From contig NC_092878.1 in assembly GCF_028372415.1 (NCBI RefSeq), forward strand, positions 71,050,704 to 71,114,703: DNA of 64,000 bases, written 5' to 3'. A program made the translations under genes and the position numbers. Positions within the stretch are counted from its first letter, which is position 1. Each line of letters opens with the position of its first letter. Under the pieces are notes generated by a model, which worked only from the letters and a program-made list of their open reading frames with translations, was not told the DNA's origin and did no database searches. The DNA is from Notamacropus eugenii. Lineage: Eukaryota; Chordata; Mammalia; Diprotodontia; Macropodidae. Below are positions 35,880-46,660 of the stretch, in pieces.

Positions 35880-35934
<55 letters not shown>
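35816..35934. repeat. (GA)n microsatellite
   Basis: About 119 bases of GA with scattered GACA and GAAA interruptions on the left, becoming pure GA on the right. Confidence 0.97.
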
Positions 35935-35935
<1 letters not shown>

Positions 35936-35938
<3 letters not shown>

Positions 35939-36175
35939 TACCTAGTGGATAAGAAGTTAGAATTGGAATAAGGAAAACTTAAGTTTGAATCTTATCTCAG
36001 ATACTAAATTTCTTAGTTATCCTGAGCACTTAAACTCTCTTCACTTCAATTTTCTTATTTATGAAAAGAAAATAATAATAGCATCTACCTCAAAGAGTTG
36101 TTGTGAGAATGATATGAGTGATTATAAACTGAAAGTCCTGCAGTATGATATAAATAGTAGCTATTGCTATACCCA
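35936..36175 (+). repeat. tRNA-derived SINE
   Basis: Sense order: 'gtacctagtggataagaagt', 'aagtttgaatcttatctcag', 'ctgagcacttaaactctctt', 'aataatagcatctacctcaa', 'agagttgttgtgagaatgat'. The GA array lies directly upstream of the head. Confidence 0.65.
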
Positions 36176-36304
36176 ATGATCTTTTTTTAATTGTAAAGAA
36201 TTACTGTGGTGTGTGTGTGTGAGTTTGCATGTATGTGTGCATGGTGCAAGGGGAAGGGGGCTAGCAAAAAGAGGAATGGATTCAAAAGTCTTAGGTTGTA
36301 AAAT

Positions 36305-36780
36305 ATTTTTTAACTAAAAATTTAATCTTTTTCTTTAAACATTCATTTTTGAAATTTGAGTTGCAAATTCTCTCCCTCCAGCTCTTCCCTCACCCATTGA
36401 AAAGGTAAGAAATATATCAATTATACATATGAAGTCATGCAAAGCATATTTCCATATTAGCCATTTTGGAAAAAAAAAAAACAAGAAAAAGTGAAAAAAA
36501 GTGTGTTTCAATCTGTGCTGTTTATCGGTTTTCTCTCTGGGTCAGAGTATTGACTAGTTTAGCAAAATGTTTCATAGTTAGTCATCATTACAATATTGGT
36601 GTTATTATGTACAATATTTTTCCTATTCTGCTCACTTGATTTTGAATCTATTTATATGAATCTTTCTATGTTTTTCTGAAACAATCATGCTTGTCATTTC
36701 TTGTAGTACAACAGTATGCTAGTATATATACTTCACATACTATTATATATACTGCATATACTGCAATTTTTCTAATACAG
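36305..36780 (-). mobile_element. L1 3' end fragment
   Basis: The minus strand gives the L1/HAL1 3' UTR: complement of 'ttgcaaattctctccctcca', 'cattgaaaaggtaagaaata', 'gaagtcatgcaaagcatatt' and 'tccatattagccattttgga'. The corresponding plus-strand text is at 42290-42450. 5'-truncated and non-coding. Confidence 0.7.
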
Positions 36781-36784
36781 ATTT

Positions 36785-36935
36785 CAAGTTAACAGCATCT
36801 AGTCTACTCTACCTACTATTCTTATGAATGAGGAAACTGAGTTCCAGGGAAGTTAAATGATTTATCTAGAGTCTCATAAGTACTAGATATCAGAAATGTG
36901 ATTTGAAATTAGACCCCTTGTCTCTGAAATTTGTC
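36785..36935 (-). repeat. MIR-like SINE fragment
   Basis: Complement of a MIR core: 'tatgaatgaggaaactgagt', 'agggaagttaaatgattta' and 'gaaatgtgatttgaaattag'. Confidence 0.6.
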
Positions 36936-37092
36936 AAGCAATTTTCTTAAGTAAGATGGCAATCAGGAAGCATGAGTCAATAAAAAGAGAAGTCTAACAC
37001 AAAGAGGTGGGAAGGGGATAATTAAAAGTTGTTAAGTTCATACCAACTTGAGCTTGATTATACTCAAGAAAACCGGTGAGAATATTGGCAAG

Positions 37093-38721
37093 GGAAGAGG
37101 TGGAGCCAAGATGGAGGAGTAAAGGCAGACATTCATTTGAGCTCTCCCCAAAACCTTTCCAAATGTTTTTAAATAATGACTCTAAACAAATTCTACAGTA
37201 GCAGAACACACAAAAAGATGGAGTGAAACAATTTTTCTAGCCCAAGACTACTTAGAAGGTTAGAAGGAAGGGTCTGTTGCACCAGGGTGAGAATGGAGCA
37301 CAATCCAGGGCAGGCTATGCCAGCACAGCCCAGGACCCAGCAAACCAGGAGCACACCTCTAGTTGACTGAATCAGTGGCAGCAGTAGAGGTCTCCCAACC
37401 TCTCAGCTCATGAATGGTAACGGAATCAGATAATGGGTCAGAAGGAAATTGACAGGGACCTTTTCTGGTACCAGGGACAGGATTCTGTTTCATGGCCTGT
37501 ATTTGGATCTGGGTTGTAGTCCTGGCTCCTAGTACCAATTTGAGGAGAGGCAAAAGCTGCAGGGGAGCAGGGACACTGGTCATAGTTCCAAGGTTGAAAA
37601 GAGTGCTTGTGGTCACTCACAAACAGTGAACTGAAGAGTAGTAAGAAGAAGAAGAGTAGTAAACACACCTCTACCTAGATCATACCACCTTGGAAGAACA
37701 AAAAGCTTGTAGGAACCCAGAATTACCTCTGAAAACAACTGCACAAAAAAAGGGAAGCTTAAGACACTACCTCTTCTACTTGGGAAGCAGAACCCCACTT
37801 CAACATAGAGTTAAAAGTCAAGAAACAGACTGAAAAATAAGGAAACAGAAAAAAAAAAATTCTTACCATAGAAAGTTCCAGGAGTGACAAGGAAGATCAA
37901 AACACATTGAGAAAACAACAAAGTCAAAACTCCTTCATCCAAAGACTCAAAGAAAATGATGAATTGACCCTAGGCCATGGAAGAGCTCAAAAAGGATTTT
38001 AAAAATCAAGTAAGAGAGGTAGAGTAGAAATTGGAAAGAGAAAGGAGAGCAATGCAAGAAAATCATGAAAAACAAGTCAACAGTTTGGTAAAGGAGGCAC
38101 AAAAAAATACTGACAAAAATAGTAACTTCATAAACAGAATAAGCCAAATGGTAAAAGAGGCACAAAAATCCAATGAAGAGAAGAATACCTTGAAAAGCAG
38201 AGTTGGCCAAATGGAAAAGGAGGTACAAAAGTTCACTGAAGAAAATGATTCCTTAAACATTAAAATGTAGAAGATGGAAGTTAATGACTTTATGCAAAAT
38301 CAAGAAATTATAAAACAGAACCAAAAGAATGAAACAGTAGAAGACAATGTGAAATACCTCACTGGGAAAACAACTGATTTGGAAAAAAAGATGCAAGAGA
38401 GATAATTTAAGAATTGTTGGACTACCTAAAAATCATGATCAAAAAAAGAACTTAGATATCATCTTTCAAGAAATTATCAAGGAAAACTGTTCTGATATTC
38501 AGGAACAAAGGGGTAAAATAGAATTTGAAAGAATCCACCAATCACCTCCTGAGATAGATCTCAAATGAAAAGTGTCAAGAATATTATAGCCAAGTTCTAG
38601 ACCTCTTAGGTCAAGGATAAAATGCTACATGCAGACAAAACGAAAAAAAAAAATTCAGATATTGTGGAGTCACAGTCAGAATAAGATACGATGTAGCATT
38701 TCTACATTTAGAGGATTGAGG
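37093..38721 (+). mobile_element. Nested L1/HAL1 element A, 5' part
   Basis: It begins with the metatherian L1 5' UTR ('agaggtggagccaagatgg'), runs through the 5' UTR, then an ORF1 relic from about 37970 to the break near 38721. The remainder resumes at 42706. The flanks 37081-37092 ('aatattggcaag') and 44540-44551 ('gatattggaaag') look like its target-site duplication, so the whole insertion spans 37093-44539 including later insertions. Confidence 0.85.
38031..38270 (+). pseudogene. Element A ORF1 coiled-coil fragment
   Basis: A 79-residue open stretch rich in K, E, Q and N. A 21-residue period, equal to three heptads, is visible: VKEAQK at residues 20-25 and again at 41-46, and KEVQK at 63-67. 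This matches the coiled coil by which L1 ORF1 trimerises. A stop follows at 38268-38270, and ORF1-like DNA continues beyond it, so this is a broken piece of a longer ORF1. Confidence 0.75.
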
Positions 38722-40030
38722 GGAGGAGAGATTCCAGGGCAGAACCAAGATAGAAGAATTAAAGCAGGAACTTCTCTGATCTATCCCCCAAAGCCCTCCA
38801 AATACCTGCAAAAAATGATTCTAAATAAATTCTAAAACTATAGAACCCACAAAATGACAGAGTGAAACAGATCCCTAGTGCAAGACAACCTGGAAAGTCA
38901 AAAGAAACTGTCTTTCACATGGGACAGGGAGCCAAGTGCAGTCTGGCATGGGCTGCAATGCACAGATGGGCTGAAGCAGGCCTCAGGGGACTGAATCATT
39001 GGCCCATGTCAGTTTTCAGACTTCACAACCTACAAATACCAAAGAGGTGAGTGAGAAAACTCTGGGGGACATGGGGGAAAGAGGAATGCACATTATGGTC
39101 AGCAGTAGTGATGGGGGCAGCAAAGGCGACAGCAGCAGCAGCAGCAGAGGCTGCTTCAGGAGCTCTGGACCCACAGATGGTTGAGGACCAAGCAGCTGAT
39201 ACAAAACACTTGAAGTCCGGGACAGTACCCCCACCTGTACTGGAAGCAGAGTTCTACCTTGACAAAGAGTTAGAAAGTCAAGTGTTTGGCTTGGAAAATG
39301 AGTAAACATTGTAAAAGAACTCAGACTATAGCCTCTCATTTTAGTGATAACCAAAGGAGGACAACAGAGTCAAAGTTTCTAAAACAAAAGCCTCCAAGAG
39401 GAATATGAATTGGTCACAGGCCATGGGGAAACTCTAACAAGATTTTGAAAATCAAGTAAGAGAAGTAGAGGAAAAACTGGGAAAGGAAATGAGAGTGATG
39501 CAAGAAAATCATGAAAAACAAGTCAAAATACTGAAGAAAATAACACCTTAAAAATAGACAAACTCAACTGACAAAAGAAGTCTAAAAAGCCAATGAGGAA
39601 ATGGGTGCCTTAAAAAGCTGAATTGGCTAAATGGAAAAGGAGGCCCTAAAGCTCACTGAAGAAAATAATTCTTTCAAAATTAGAATGGAACAAATGGAAG
39701 CTAATGACTTTATGAGAAATCAAGAAATTATAAAACAGAACCAAAAGAATGAAAAAATAGGAGACAATGTGAAATATTTCACTGGAAAAAATCCACTGAC
39801 TTAGAAAATAGAACCAGAAGAGAGAATTTAAAAATTATTGGATTACAATATGGCAAAAACTGGGCATGGACCAACGCCTGACACCATACACATGAATAAA
39901 GTCCAAATGGGTAAATGATCTATGCATAAAGACTGATACTATAAACAAATCAGGGGAGCAAGGAATGGTGTTTTTGTCAGATTTATGGAGAATGGAGACA
40001 TTTATGATCAAATAATAGATAGAGAACATT

Positions 40031-40139
40031 ATGAAGTGCAAAATAGATAATTTTGATTATATAAAATTGAAAAGTTTTTTCACAAACAAATCGAAAATTA
40101 GGAGGGAAGCAGAAAACTGGAAAAGAATTTTTGCAACTA

Positions 40140-40184
<45 letters not shown>

Positions 40185-40471
40185 ATAAAGGCTTCATTTC
40201 TAAAATATATGGAGAACTGAGTCAAATGTACAAGAACACAAGTCATTCCTCAATTGATAAATGGTCAAAGAATATGAACAGGCAGACTTCAGAGGAAGAA
40301 ATTAAAGTTATGTACAGTCACACGAAAAAATGCTCTAAATCACTATTGATTAGAGAGATGCAAATCAAAACAATTCTGAGGTACCATATCACACCTATCA
40401 GACTGACTAATATGACAAAACAAAGTTGGAGAAGATGTGGAAGAGTTGGAACACTAATTCATTATTGGTGA
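40031..40471 (+). pseudogene. L1 ORF2 C-terminal fragment with in-frame (TG)n
   Basis: A 146-residue open frame. Residues around 75-146 contain 'DKWSKNMNRQTSEEE', 'KKCSKSLLIREMQIKTILRY' and 'HITPIRLTNM', matching the conserved L1 ORF2 C-terminus (KKCS..L.IREMQIKT..RYH.TP.R). A (TG)n array at 40141-40181 has expanded in frame and adds an alternating Cys-Val run. There is no RT or endonuclease in this copy. Confidence 0.85.
40141..40181. repeat. (TG)n microsatellite inside L1 ORF2 relic
   Basis: About 41 bases of pure TG. Colinear L1 text elsewhere (about 43520) lacks it, so the expansion is specific to this copy. Confidence 0.95.
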
Positions 40472-41844
40472 AGCTGTGAGCTAATCCAGCCATTCTGGAG
40501 AGCAATTTGGAAATATGCCCAAAGGGCTACAAAAATGTGCATACCCTTTGACCCAGAAATATTGCTTCTAGGACTTGTATCCCAAAGAAAACATAAAGAT
40601 AGGAAAGGGTCCCACATGTACAAAAAATATTTATAGTAGCTCTCTTTGTGGTGGCCAAAAACTGGAAATCAGGGGATATCCATCAATTGGGGAATGGCTG
40701 AGCAAGTTGTAGTATATGAATGTAATGGAATACTATTGTGCTATAAGAAATGATGAACAGGAATACTTCAGAGAAGCCTGAAAGGACTTATATGATCTGA
40801 TATTGAGTGAAAGGAGCAGAACCAGGACATCACTGTACACAGTAACAACCACAGTGTGCAAGGAATTTTTCTGGTAAACTTAGCCCTTCACAGCAATGCA
40901 AGGACCTAAAACATTCCCAAAGGACTCTTGTGGCAAAAGAACTACGAAAATGGAACACAGAACGAAGCAGAATATTTTCTCTTGCATTATATTTTGTTTT
41001 GTTTGGGTTTTTCTCATGGTTTCTCCCATTCATTTTAATTCTTATATGCAACATGCCTAATGTGAAAATATGATTAATGTATATGTAGAACCCAAATAAT
41101 ATTACATGTCGTCTTGGGGAGAGGGAGGAAGAGAGGGGATAAAATCTAAGCTTCATGGAAGTCATTGTAGAAAACTGAAAACAAATAAATTAATAAAAAA
41201 AGAAAAAAAAAGAAAAAGAAAAAAAATTATTGGACTACCTGAAAACCATGATCAAAAAAGAGCCTGGACATCATCTTTCAAGAATTATTATCAAGGAAAC
41301 CTGACTTGATATTATAGAACCAGAGGGTAAAACAGAAATTGAAAGAATCCACTGATTACCTCTGGAATGAGATCCTAAAAGGAAAACTCCTAGGAATATT
41401 GCAGTCAAATTTCAGAGCTCCCAGGTCAAGGAGAAAACATTGTAAGCACCAGAAAGAATTTGAGTATTGTAGAAATACAATTAGGATAACACAAGATCTA
41501 TCAGCTTCTACCTTAAGGGATCAAAAGGCTTGAAATATAATATTCTGGTGGTCAGAGGAGCTAGGATTAAAACCAAGAATCAACCAGCAAAACTGAGTAT
41601 AATCCTTCAGGGCAAAAATATGTACATTCAATGAGATAGAAGACTTTCATGTATTCTTGATGAAAACACCAGAGCTGAATAGAAAATTTGACTTTCAAAC
41701 ACAAGAATCGAGAAACATGAAAAGGTAAACAGGAAAGAGAAATCTTTGGAGACTTATTAAAGTTGAAATGTTCACATTCCTACATGGAATGATGGTATTT
41801 GTAATTCATGAGAATTTTCTCAGTATTAGAGTAATTGGAAGAAA

Positions 41845-41912
41845 TAGATGACAGACAGACAGACAGATAGATAGATTGATAGGTAGGTAGGTAGATAGGT
41901 AGATAGACAGCA
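41845..41912. repeat. GACA/GATA/GGTA tetranucleotide repeat
   Basis: A run of GACA, then GATA, then GGTA units inside the inter-ORF region of element B. Confidence 0.9.
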
Positions 41913-42705
41913 CAGCATGAAGGGATGATTCTAAATAATAAAATTAAGGAGTGGGAAAGGAATATATTGGGAGAAGGAAAAAGGGAGAGATAGAGTGGGG
42001 CAAATTATCTCACAGAAGAGAGGCAAGAAAAAGGCTTTACAATGGAGGGGAAGAGGTGGGAGGTGAGAAGGAATGAGAGAACCTTACTCCCATCAGATTT
42101 GGCTTAAGGAGGGAATAGTATATACACTCAATTGGATATCTTAAGCTACAGGAAAGTAGGGGGTAAGGGGTTAAGAGTGGGAAGATTATAGAAGGGAGGG
42201 AAGATTAGAAGAGGGGTAGTCAGAAGCAAACACTTAAAAAGGGACAGGGTCAAAGGAGAAAGATAGGATGGAGGGAAATATAGTCAGTCTTTCACAACAT
42301 GACTATTACGTAGGTGTTTTGCATAACTACACATGTATCTCTCATATTAAATTGCTTGTCTCTTCAATTGGAGTGAGTGGGGAGGGAAAAAGGGAGAGAA
42401 TTTGGAATTCAAAGTTTTGAAAAATAAATATTTAAAAATTGTTTTTATAAGCAGCTGGAAAATAAGATATACAAGCAATGGGGTATAGAAATCTACCTTG
42501 CCCTTCAAGAAAATAAAGGAGAAAGGGATAAGGGGAGGGGTGATAAAAGGGAAGGTAGAGTATGGGGAGGAGTAATCAGAATGCATGCCATCATGGGGCT
42601 GGGGGTAGAAAGATAGAAAATTTGGAACTCAAACTCTTGTGGAAATTAATGTTGAAAACTAAAAATAAACAAAGTTAAATCTTTAAAAAAAATTTTTTTA
42701 AAGGA

Positions 42706-44539
42706 TAGAGGACTTGGGATATGATATTCTAGAGGGCAAAAGAACTAGGATTACAACCATGAATCACCTATCCAGTCAAACTGAGTATAATCCTTCAGGG
42801 AAAACAATGGAAATTCAATGAAATAAAGGATTTTCAAGCATTCCTGATGAAAAGATCAGAGCTGATTAGAAATTCTTACTTTCAAATACAAGACACAGAA
42901 GAAGCATAAGAAGGTAAACAGAAAGGAGAAAACATAAGGGATTCACTAAGGTTAAAATTTTTATATTCCTACATAGGAAAATGATATTTGTAACTCCTAA
43001 AAATGTTCTCATTATTAAGGCAGTTAGAAGAGGTATACATAGAAAGCAGAGGTATGAATTTAATGTGATAGTATTATTATCTAAGAAAAATAATGATGAT
43101 AAATTAAGGGAGAAGAAAGAAAAATATCCTGGGAGAAGTGTAAAGAGAGAGGTAGAATGGGATAAAATATCTGATATAAAAGAGACCTAAAGGAGATTTT
43201 ATAGTGGAGGAGGAAATGGGTGAAGTGGGGAGGGGAATCACAAACCTTACTCTCACTGGAATTGACTCAAAGAGGGAACAACATACACACTCAGTTGGGT
43301 GTAGAGCTCTATATTAACATATAAGTAGAAGATGTAGAGGATAAGACAAGTGGTGGGAAGGTGATGATAAAAGGGAGGGCAGTTTGGAGCCAGGTAGAAG
43401 TCAGAAGCAAAACACTTTTGAGAATGGACAGGGTAAACTTAGAGAGAGAGTAAGATAAAGACAGGGAAACTAGGATGGAGGTTAATACATACTTCATGAT
43501 CATTATTGTGAAAAAAAAGTTGTTCCAGTAAAGACTTCATTTCTCAAGGATAGAAAACTTAGTCGAATTTATAGAAATGAGTCATTCCTCAACTGATAAA
43601 TGGTCAACGGTTATGGACAGGCAGTTTTCAGACAAAATAATCAAAGCTATCTACAGTCATGTAAAAATGCTCTAAATCACTATTGATTAGAGAAATGCCA
43701 ATTAAAACAACTCTGAGCAGCTACATGTCACACTGGCTAATATGACAGCAAAGGAAAATGACAAATTTTGGAGGAGATGTGGGAAAATTAAAACAATAAT
43801 GTACTGTTAGTAAAAATGTATGATTCAACCATTCTGGAGAATAATTTGGAACTATGACTAAAGGGTTATAAAACTATGCATATCCTTTGGCCAGGCAGTA
43901 GCACTATTAGATCTATATGTCAAAGAGATTAAAAAAAAAAAAAAAAGGCCTTCTGTACAAAGTATTTTGTTAGCAGCAATTTTCATGGTAGCAAAGAATT
44001 GGTAATTGAGGGGATATCTATCAATTGGGTAATTTATTGTGATGTAATATTATTGTGATTTTAAGAAACGAGTAGAATACTCTCAAATAAACCTGGAAAG
44101 ACTTAGATGAATTGTTGCAAAGTAAAATGAGCAGAACCAGGAGAGCACTGTACACAGTAAGAGCAATATCATGTGTTGATCTGCTATGAATAACTTAGCT
44201 ATTCTCAGCAATACAATGATCAGTCTTTGCAGGGCTTATGATGAAAGGTGCCATCCATCTCCAGAGAAGGAACTGGTAAAGCCTGAATTCAGATCACAGA
44301 TATATTTTCTTAATTTCCTTTATTTTTCTTGTTTTTCTTTTGCCCTGTGTTTTCTTTCATAGAATGACTTACATGGAAATGTGTTTTGCATGACTACATA
44401 CATACAATCTATGTCAAATTGTGTGCCTCCTCAATGCAATGAAGGAAAGGAAGGAGGGAGAAAACATGGAATTCAAAATTTAAAAAAAAATGTTAAAATG
44501 GTTTGTACTTATAATTGGGAAGAAATATTAAGAAAAAAG
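42706..44539 (+). mobile_element. Nested L1/HAL1 element A, 3' part
   Basis: ORF1 of A resumes at 42706 ('tagaggacttgggatatga'), ends near 42910, and passes through an inter-ORF region (about 42950-43500). It then joins directly to ORF2 C-terminal and 3'-UTR text from about 43520 ('gtcattcctcaactgataaa', 'gagcagaaccaggagagcac'). It ends in a short A-rich tail at about 44520-44539. Endonuclease and RT are absent, giving about 3.4 kb for A itself, a HAL1-like layout. Confidence 0.82.
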
Positions 44540-44616
44540 GATATTGGAAAGTTCAAACTGGGTTTGCAATGCTATTGTGACCTTTATTCACTCAGGATCT
44601 TGTTTCCCAAAGCCCG

Positions 44617-45165
44617 TCTTTTTCTCTTTTTGAAAAAACAAAACAGGTTTTATTCACAAAAGGCAAAACTAACGGATTCCTCAGCCTTACTGGTCTGAAC
44701 TGAGTGTTGGGTTGGGAAGGTAGACTTTGGCTCCACCACAATGAGTGGTTTCCTGAGGACCACAATGGCTGAATCCCCCCAAAGGAAAATCTTGGAAATG
44801 TCACAATCTTTGTTCCCTGGTTTCAACTTTTTCTTGCCTTTGCCGCTTTTGGGTACCTCCATCCACATTTCCATCACATTTTCCAAGATCAGGTTGGAAT
44901 TTCCCTCAAAGACCTTCACTCAGCCCAGAAGTTTCTTGTTGCTCTGGCTGTTAATGAGAACTGAGTGAGCACAGAGGGCCTAGTGATCCCTCTTCTGCAG
45001 CTCCTCAAGGGCCTCATCTCGTTCTTGGGCTTGAGACTCATGAGAGCGGTGGCCTTGCTCCCAAAGGTCCTTTGCAGGCTCACCTTCCTCGCGTCATGTC
45101 TGTCTCTGTTCTTGAGTTCCACTGTAGCAGTCACCTCAAGTATTTTCCAGTCCCACTTCTAGTTC
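44617..45165 (-). pseudogene. SNRPD2: SNRPD2 (Sm-D2) processed pseudogene
   Basis: The minus-strand reading matches small nuclear ribonucleoprotein Sm-D2, a ring subunit of spliceosomal snRNPs. The start is near 45041 (MSLKPKNEM), then VLTQ, then NKKLLG, followed by a stop (TGA at 44922-44920) where Arg is expected, then '[20 protein letters not shown]' and [13 protein letters not shown]. About 11 codons are missing after VLTQ with a frameshift. The expected terminal GK and stop are altered, so the frame runs into 3' UTR. An AATAAA lies at 44654-44649 and an A-rich tail at about 44635-44617. No introns are visible. These mark a dead retrocopy, probably made by L1 machinery. It lies just downstream of element A. 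Confidence 0.9.
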
Positions 45166-45800
45166 CTGTGAAAAGTAGCACAATAAGGCCCAAAGCCTAC
45201 TTTTAAACATAGAAGCCCACAATTGCAAGAGTCTTAGCTTAACATCCCTAGACATACCCTGTGAACTTCTAAATTTCAGACATCTGTAGCAAGTTTGTTG
45301 TAGAAATGCTTTGGGAATATTGAACTATCCCAGTGCCCCTTTACTCACTCCATATTGGAGGTCCTCTGCTTTGCTTATGCAAGACAAAACAGCCCGATGT
45401 GTAAATTCTTAATTCGCCTTTAATCTGCCTTAATTTGCTTTTTGCCCTTCAACTGTTCTGGTGAGCTTGTTCCCTTTGCTAATTAACCAGCTTTGGTTCT
45501 GTGTTGGTCTATTAAATGCTTGAAGCTGTTGACTATACTGTTAATTATTAATCTCCTTCTGCATTTCCTTTCATAAGATTTGCAGAGATTCTATAGGAGT
45601 TCAAATAATGATCTGAGAATTTCAAAAACCTTCCCATAAAACCCTAAATTTTTTGATGTTCTTCAGGACTTGTGGTCTATTAAGCATCTCTCTTGCTCTT
45701 TTTTGTTGCATCCATATTCACATTGGAAACCAGAATAATTGATCTTGCTGCGTTTTAGTACTCTGGCTTCAGAGGCCCAGTTGGATCCAGGAAATCTAGG
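45166..45800. other. No gene seen
   Basis: It may include remaining 5'-UTR sequence of the SNRPD2 retrocopy at its left edge. Otherwise unassigned, with no gene or clear repeat. Confidence 0.4.
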
Positions 45801-45807
45801 AGTTTTT

Positions 45808-45844
<37 letters not shown>

Positions 45845-45868
45845 AGGGAGAAGGAGAGAGAGAGAGAG
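45808..45868. repeat. (GA)n/(GGGAGA)n simple repeat
   Basis: About 60 bases of GA with an internal GGGAGA-type block. Confidence 0.95.
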
Positions 45869-45914
45869 TTAATTGAATGTTGTAAACAGAAAAAAAAATT
45901 AATTTGGTTTGAAC

Positions 45915-46205
45915 TTAGAGGCAGCCTGATATAGTGGATAGACTGTTGAACTTGAAATGATAGGAGCAAAGATTCAGGGCTGGAAGGGAGATTAGATGAG
46001 ATCTATCCATTCCTCTTATTTTATAGATGAGGAAAAGGAGGCATGACAAGGTGCAGTGTCTTGTCTAACACCAAGCAAGTAGTAAGTGACAGAACAAGGA
46101 TCTATTCTTATTCACTTTAGATTCATCTGTCCACAGTACCATTCTGCCTCCCACTTCTAACACTGATTGACCCAGGGCAAGTCATTTCACATCCAAGTAC
46201 CTTGA
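45915..46205 (+). repeat. SINE interrupted by a MIR3/THER-like copy
   Basis: A SINE head at 45915-45965 ('gcagcctgatatagtggata') is followed at 45966-46155 by MIR3/THER-like text ('agattcagggctggaaggga', 'ttttatagatgaggaaaagg'). The SINE body then resumes at 46156 ('gattgacccagggcaagtca'). The order suggests insertion of one old element into another. Confidence 0.55.
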
Positions 46206-46479
46206 ACAACTCTCTTGGATTTAACTACTGAATCATAGATGAGTCCTTAAGGACCAAGGGACCTTTCCATCTGACTTGTAGCTGAAACCTTCAATACGTA
46301 TTGTCTTTCCTATTATGATAGGAACTCCTTAAGAACTGTACTTTCCCATAGTAATGCTTAATCAATGCCTATTCATGTATACATAGAAAAGTTGCCATCT
46401 ATATAGTGGATAAGATTTTCCACACTGAGGAATTTGGGGTAAAGATTTGAGTGTGTATGATTTTTTTTTTCTTTTAATA

Positions 46480-46660
46480 TCATCATGGTTTTAGAGCTGG
46501 AAGGTACTGAGTGGTATTCTAGTCCAACACTTTGATTTTACAGGTGAGGAAAATAAGGCTTTAAAAGGTTAAATGATTTGCTTAGTAAGTGACAGAAGGG
46601 AGATTCAAATTCAGGTCCTTGGACTTCAGATCAGCACTCTTTTTACTGTGTATGTTTTCA
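46480..46660 (+). repeat. MIR3/THER-like SINE
   Basis: Blocks: 'tttagagctggaaggtactg', 'ttgattttacaggtgaggaa', 'gattcaaattcaggtccttg'. Old and diverged. Confidence 0.55.

Larger units (their letters stand above)
39847..41222 (+). mobile_element. Nested L1 element C, 5'-truncated 3' end with TSD
   Basis: C carries the ORF2 C-terminus, a 3' UTR and an A-rich tail (about 41190-41222). The flanks 39831-39846 and 41223-41238 both read 'aaaattattgga.tac' (15 of 16 identical), a textbook L1 target-site duplication. It lies inside ORF1 of element B. The text includes 'atatggagaactgagtcaaa', 'ccaattgg'-type blocks and 'aaggagcagaaccaggacat'. Confidence 0.92.
38724..42705 (+). mobile_element. Nested ORF2-less L1/HAL1 element B (interrupted by C)
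   Basis: B starts with its own 5'-UTR text ('gcagaaccaagatagaag' near 38740) inside the ORF1 of A. It carries a 5' UTR with a CAG run (about 39130-39147), an ORF1 relic (about 39400-39830, resuming at 41239 to about 41740), an inter-ORF region, a 3'-UTR-like segment (about 42290-42465), then a second inter-ORF-like and 3'-UTR-like segment (42466-42699). No endonuclease or RT sequence is present. Flanks near 38709-38721 and 42706-42718 are similar (about 10 of 13). Confidence 0.8.

Noticed and set aside
35816..35934. CRISPR-like or regulatory array
   Set aside because: It is a dinucleotide GA microsatellite with no spacer structure; the host is a vertebrate.
39016..39354. Open frames on both strands around the CAG run
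   Set aside because: They lie in the 5'-UTR-like region of element B; the Gln/Ala/Ser or Leu runs come from the CAG repeat.
42466..42705. A fourth nested L1 insertion after element B's first 3' end
   Set aside because: The same succession of segments occurs in the independent minus-strand copy at 2505-2722, so it is more likely an inherent part of this subfamily's 3' end.
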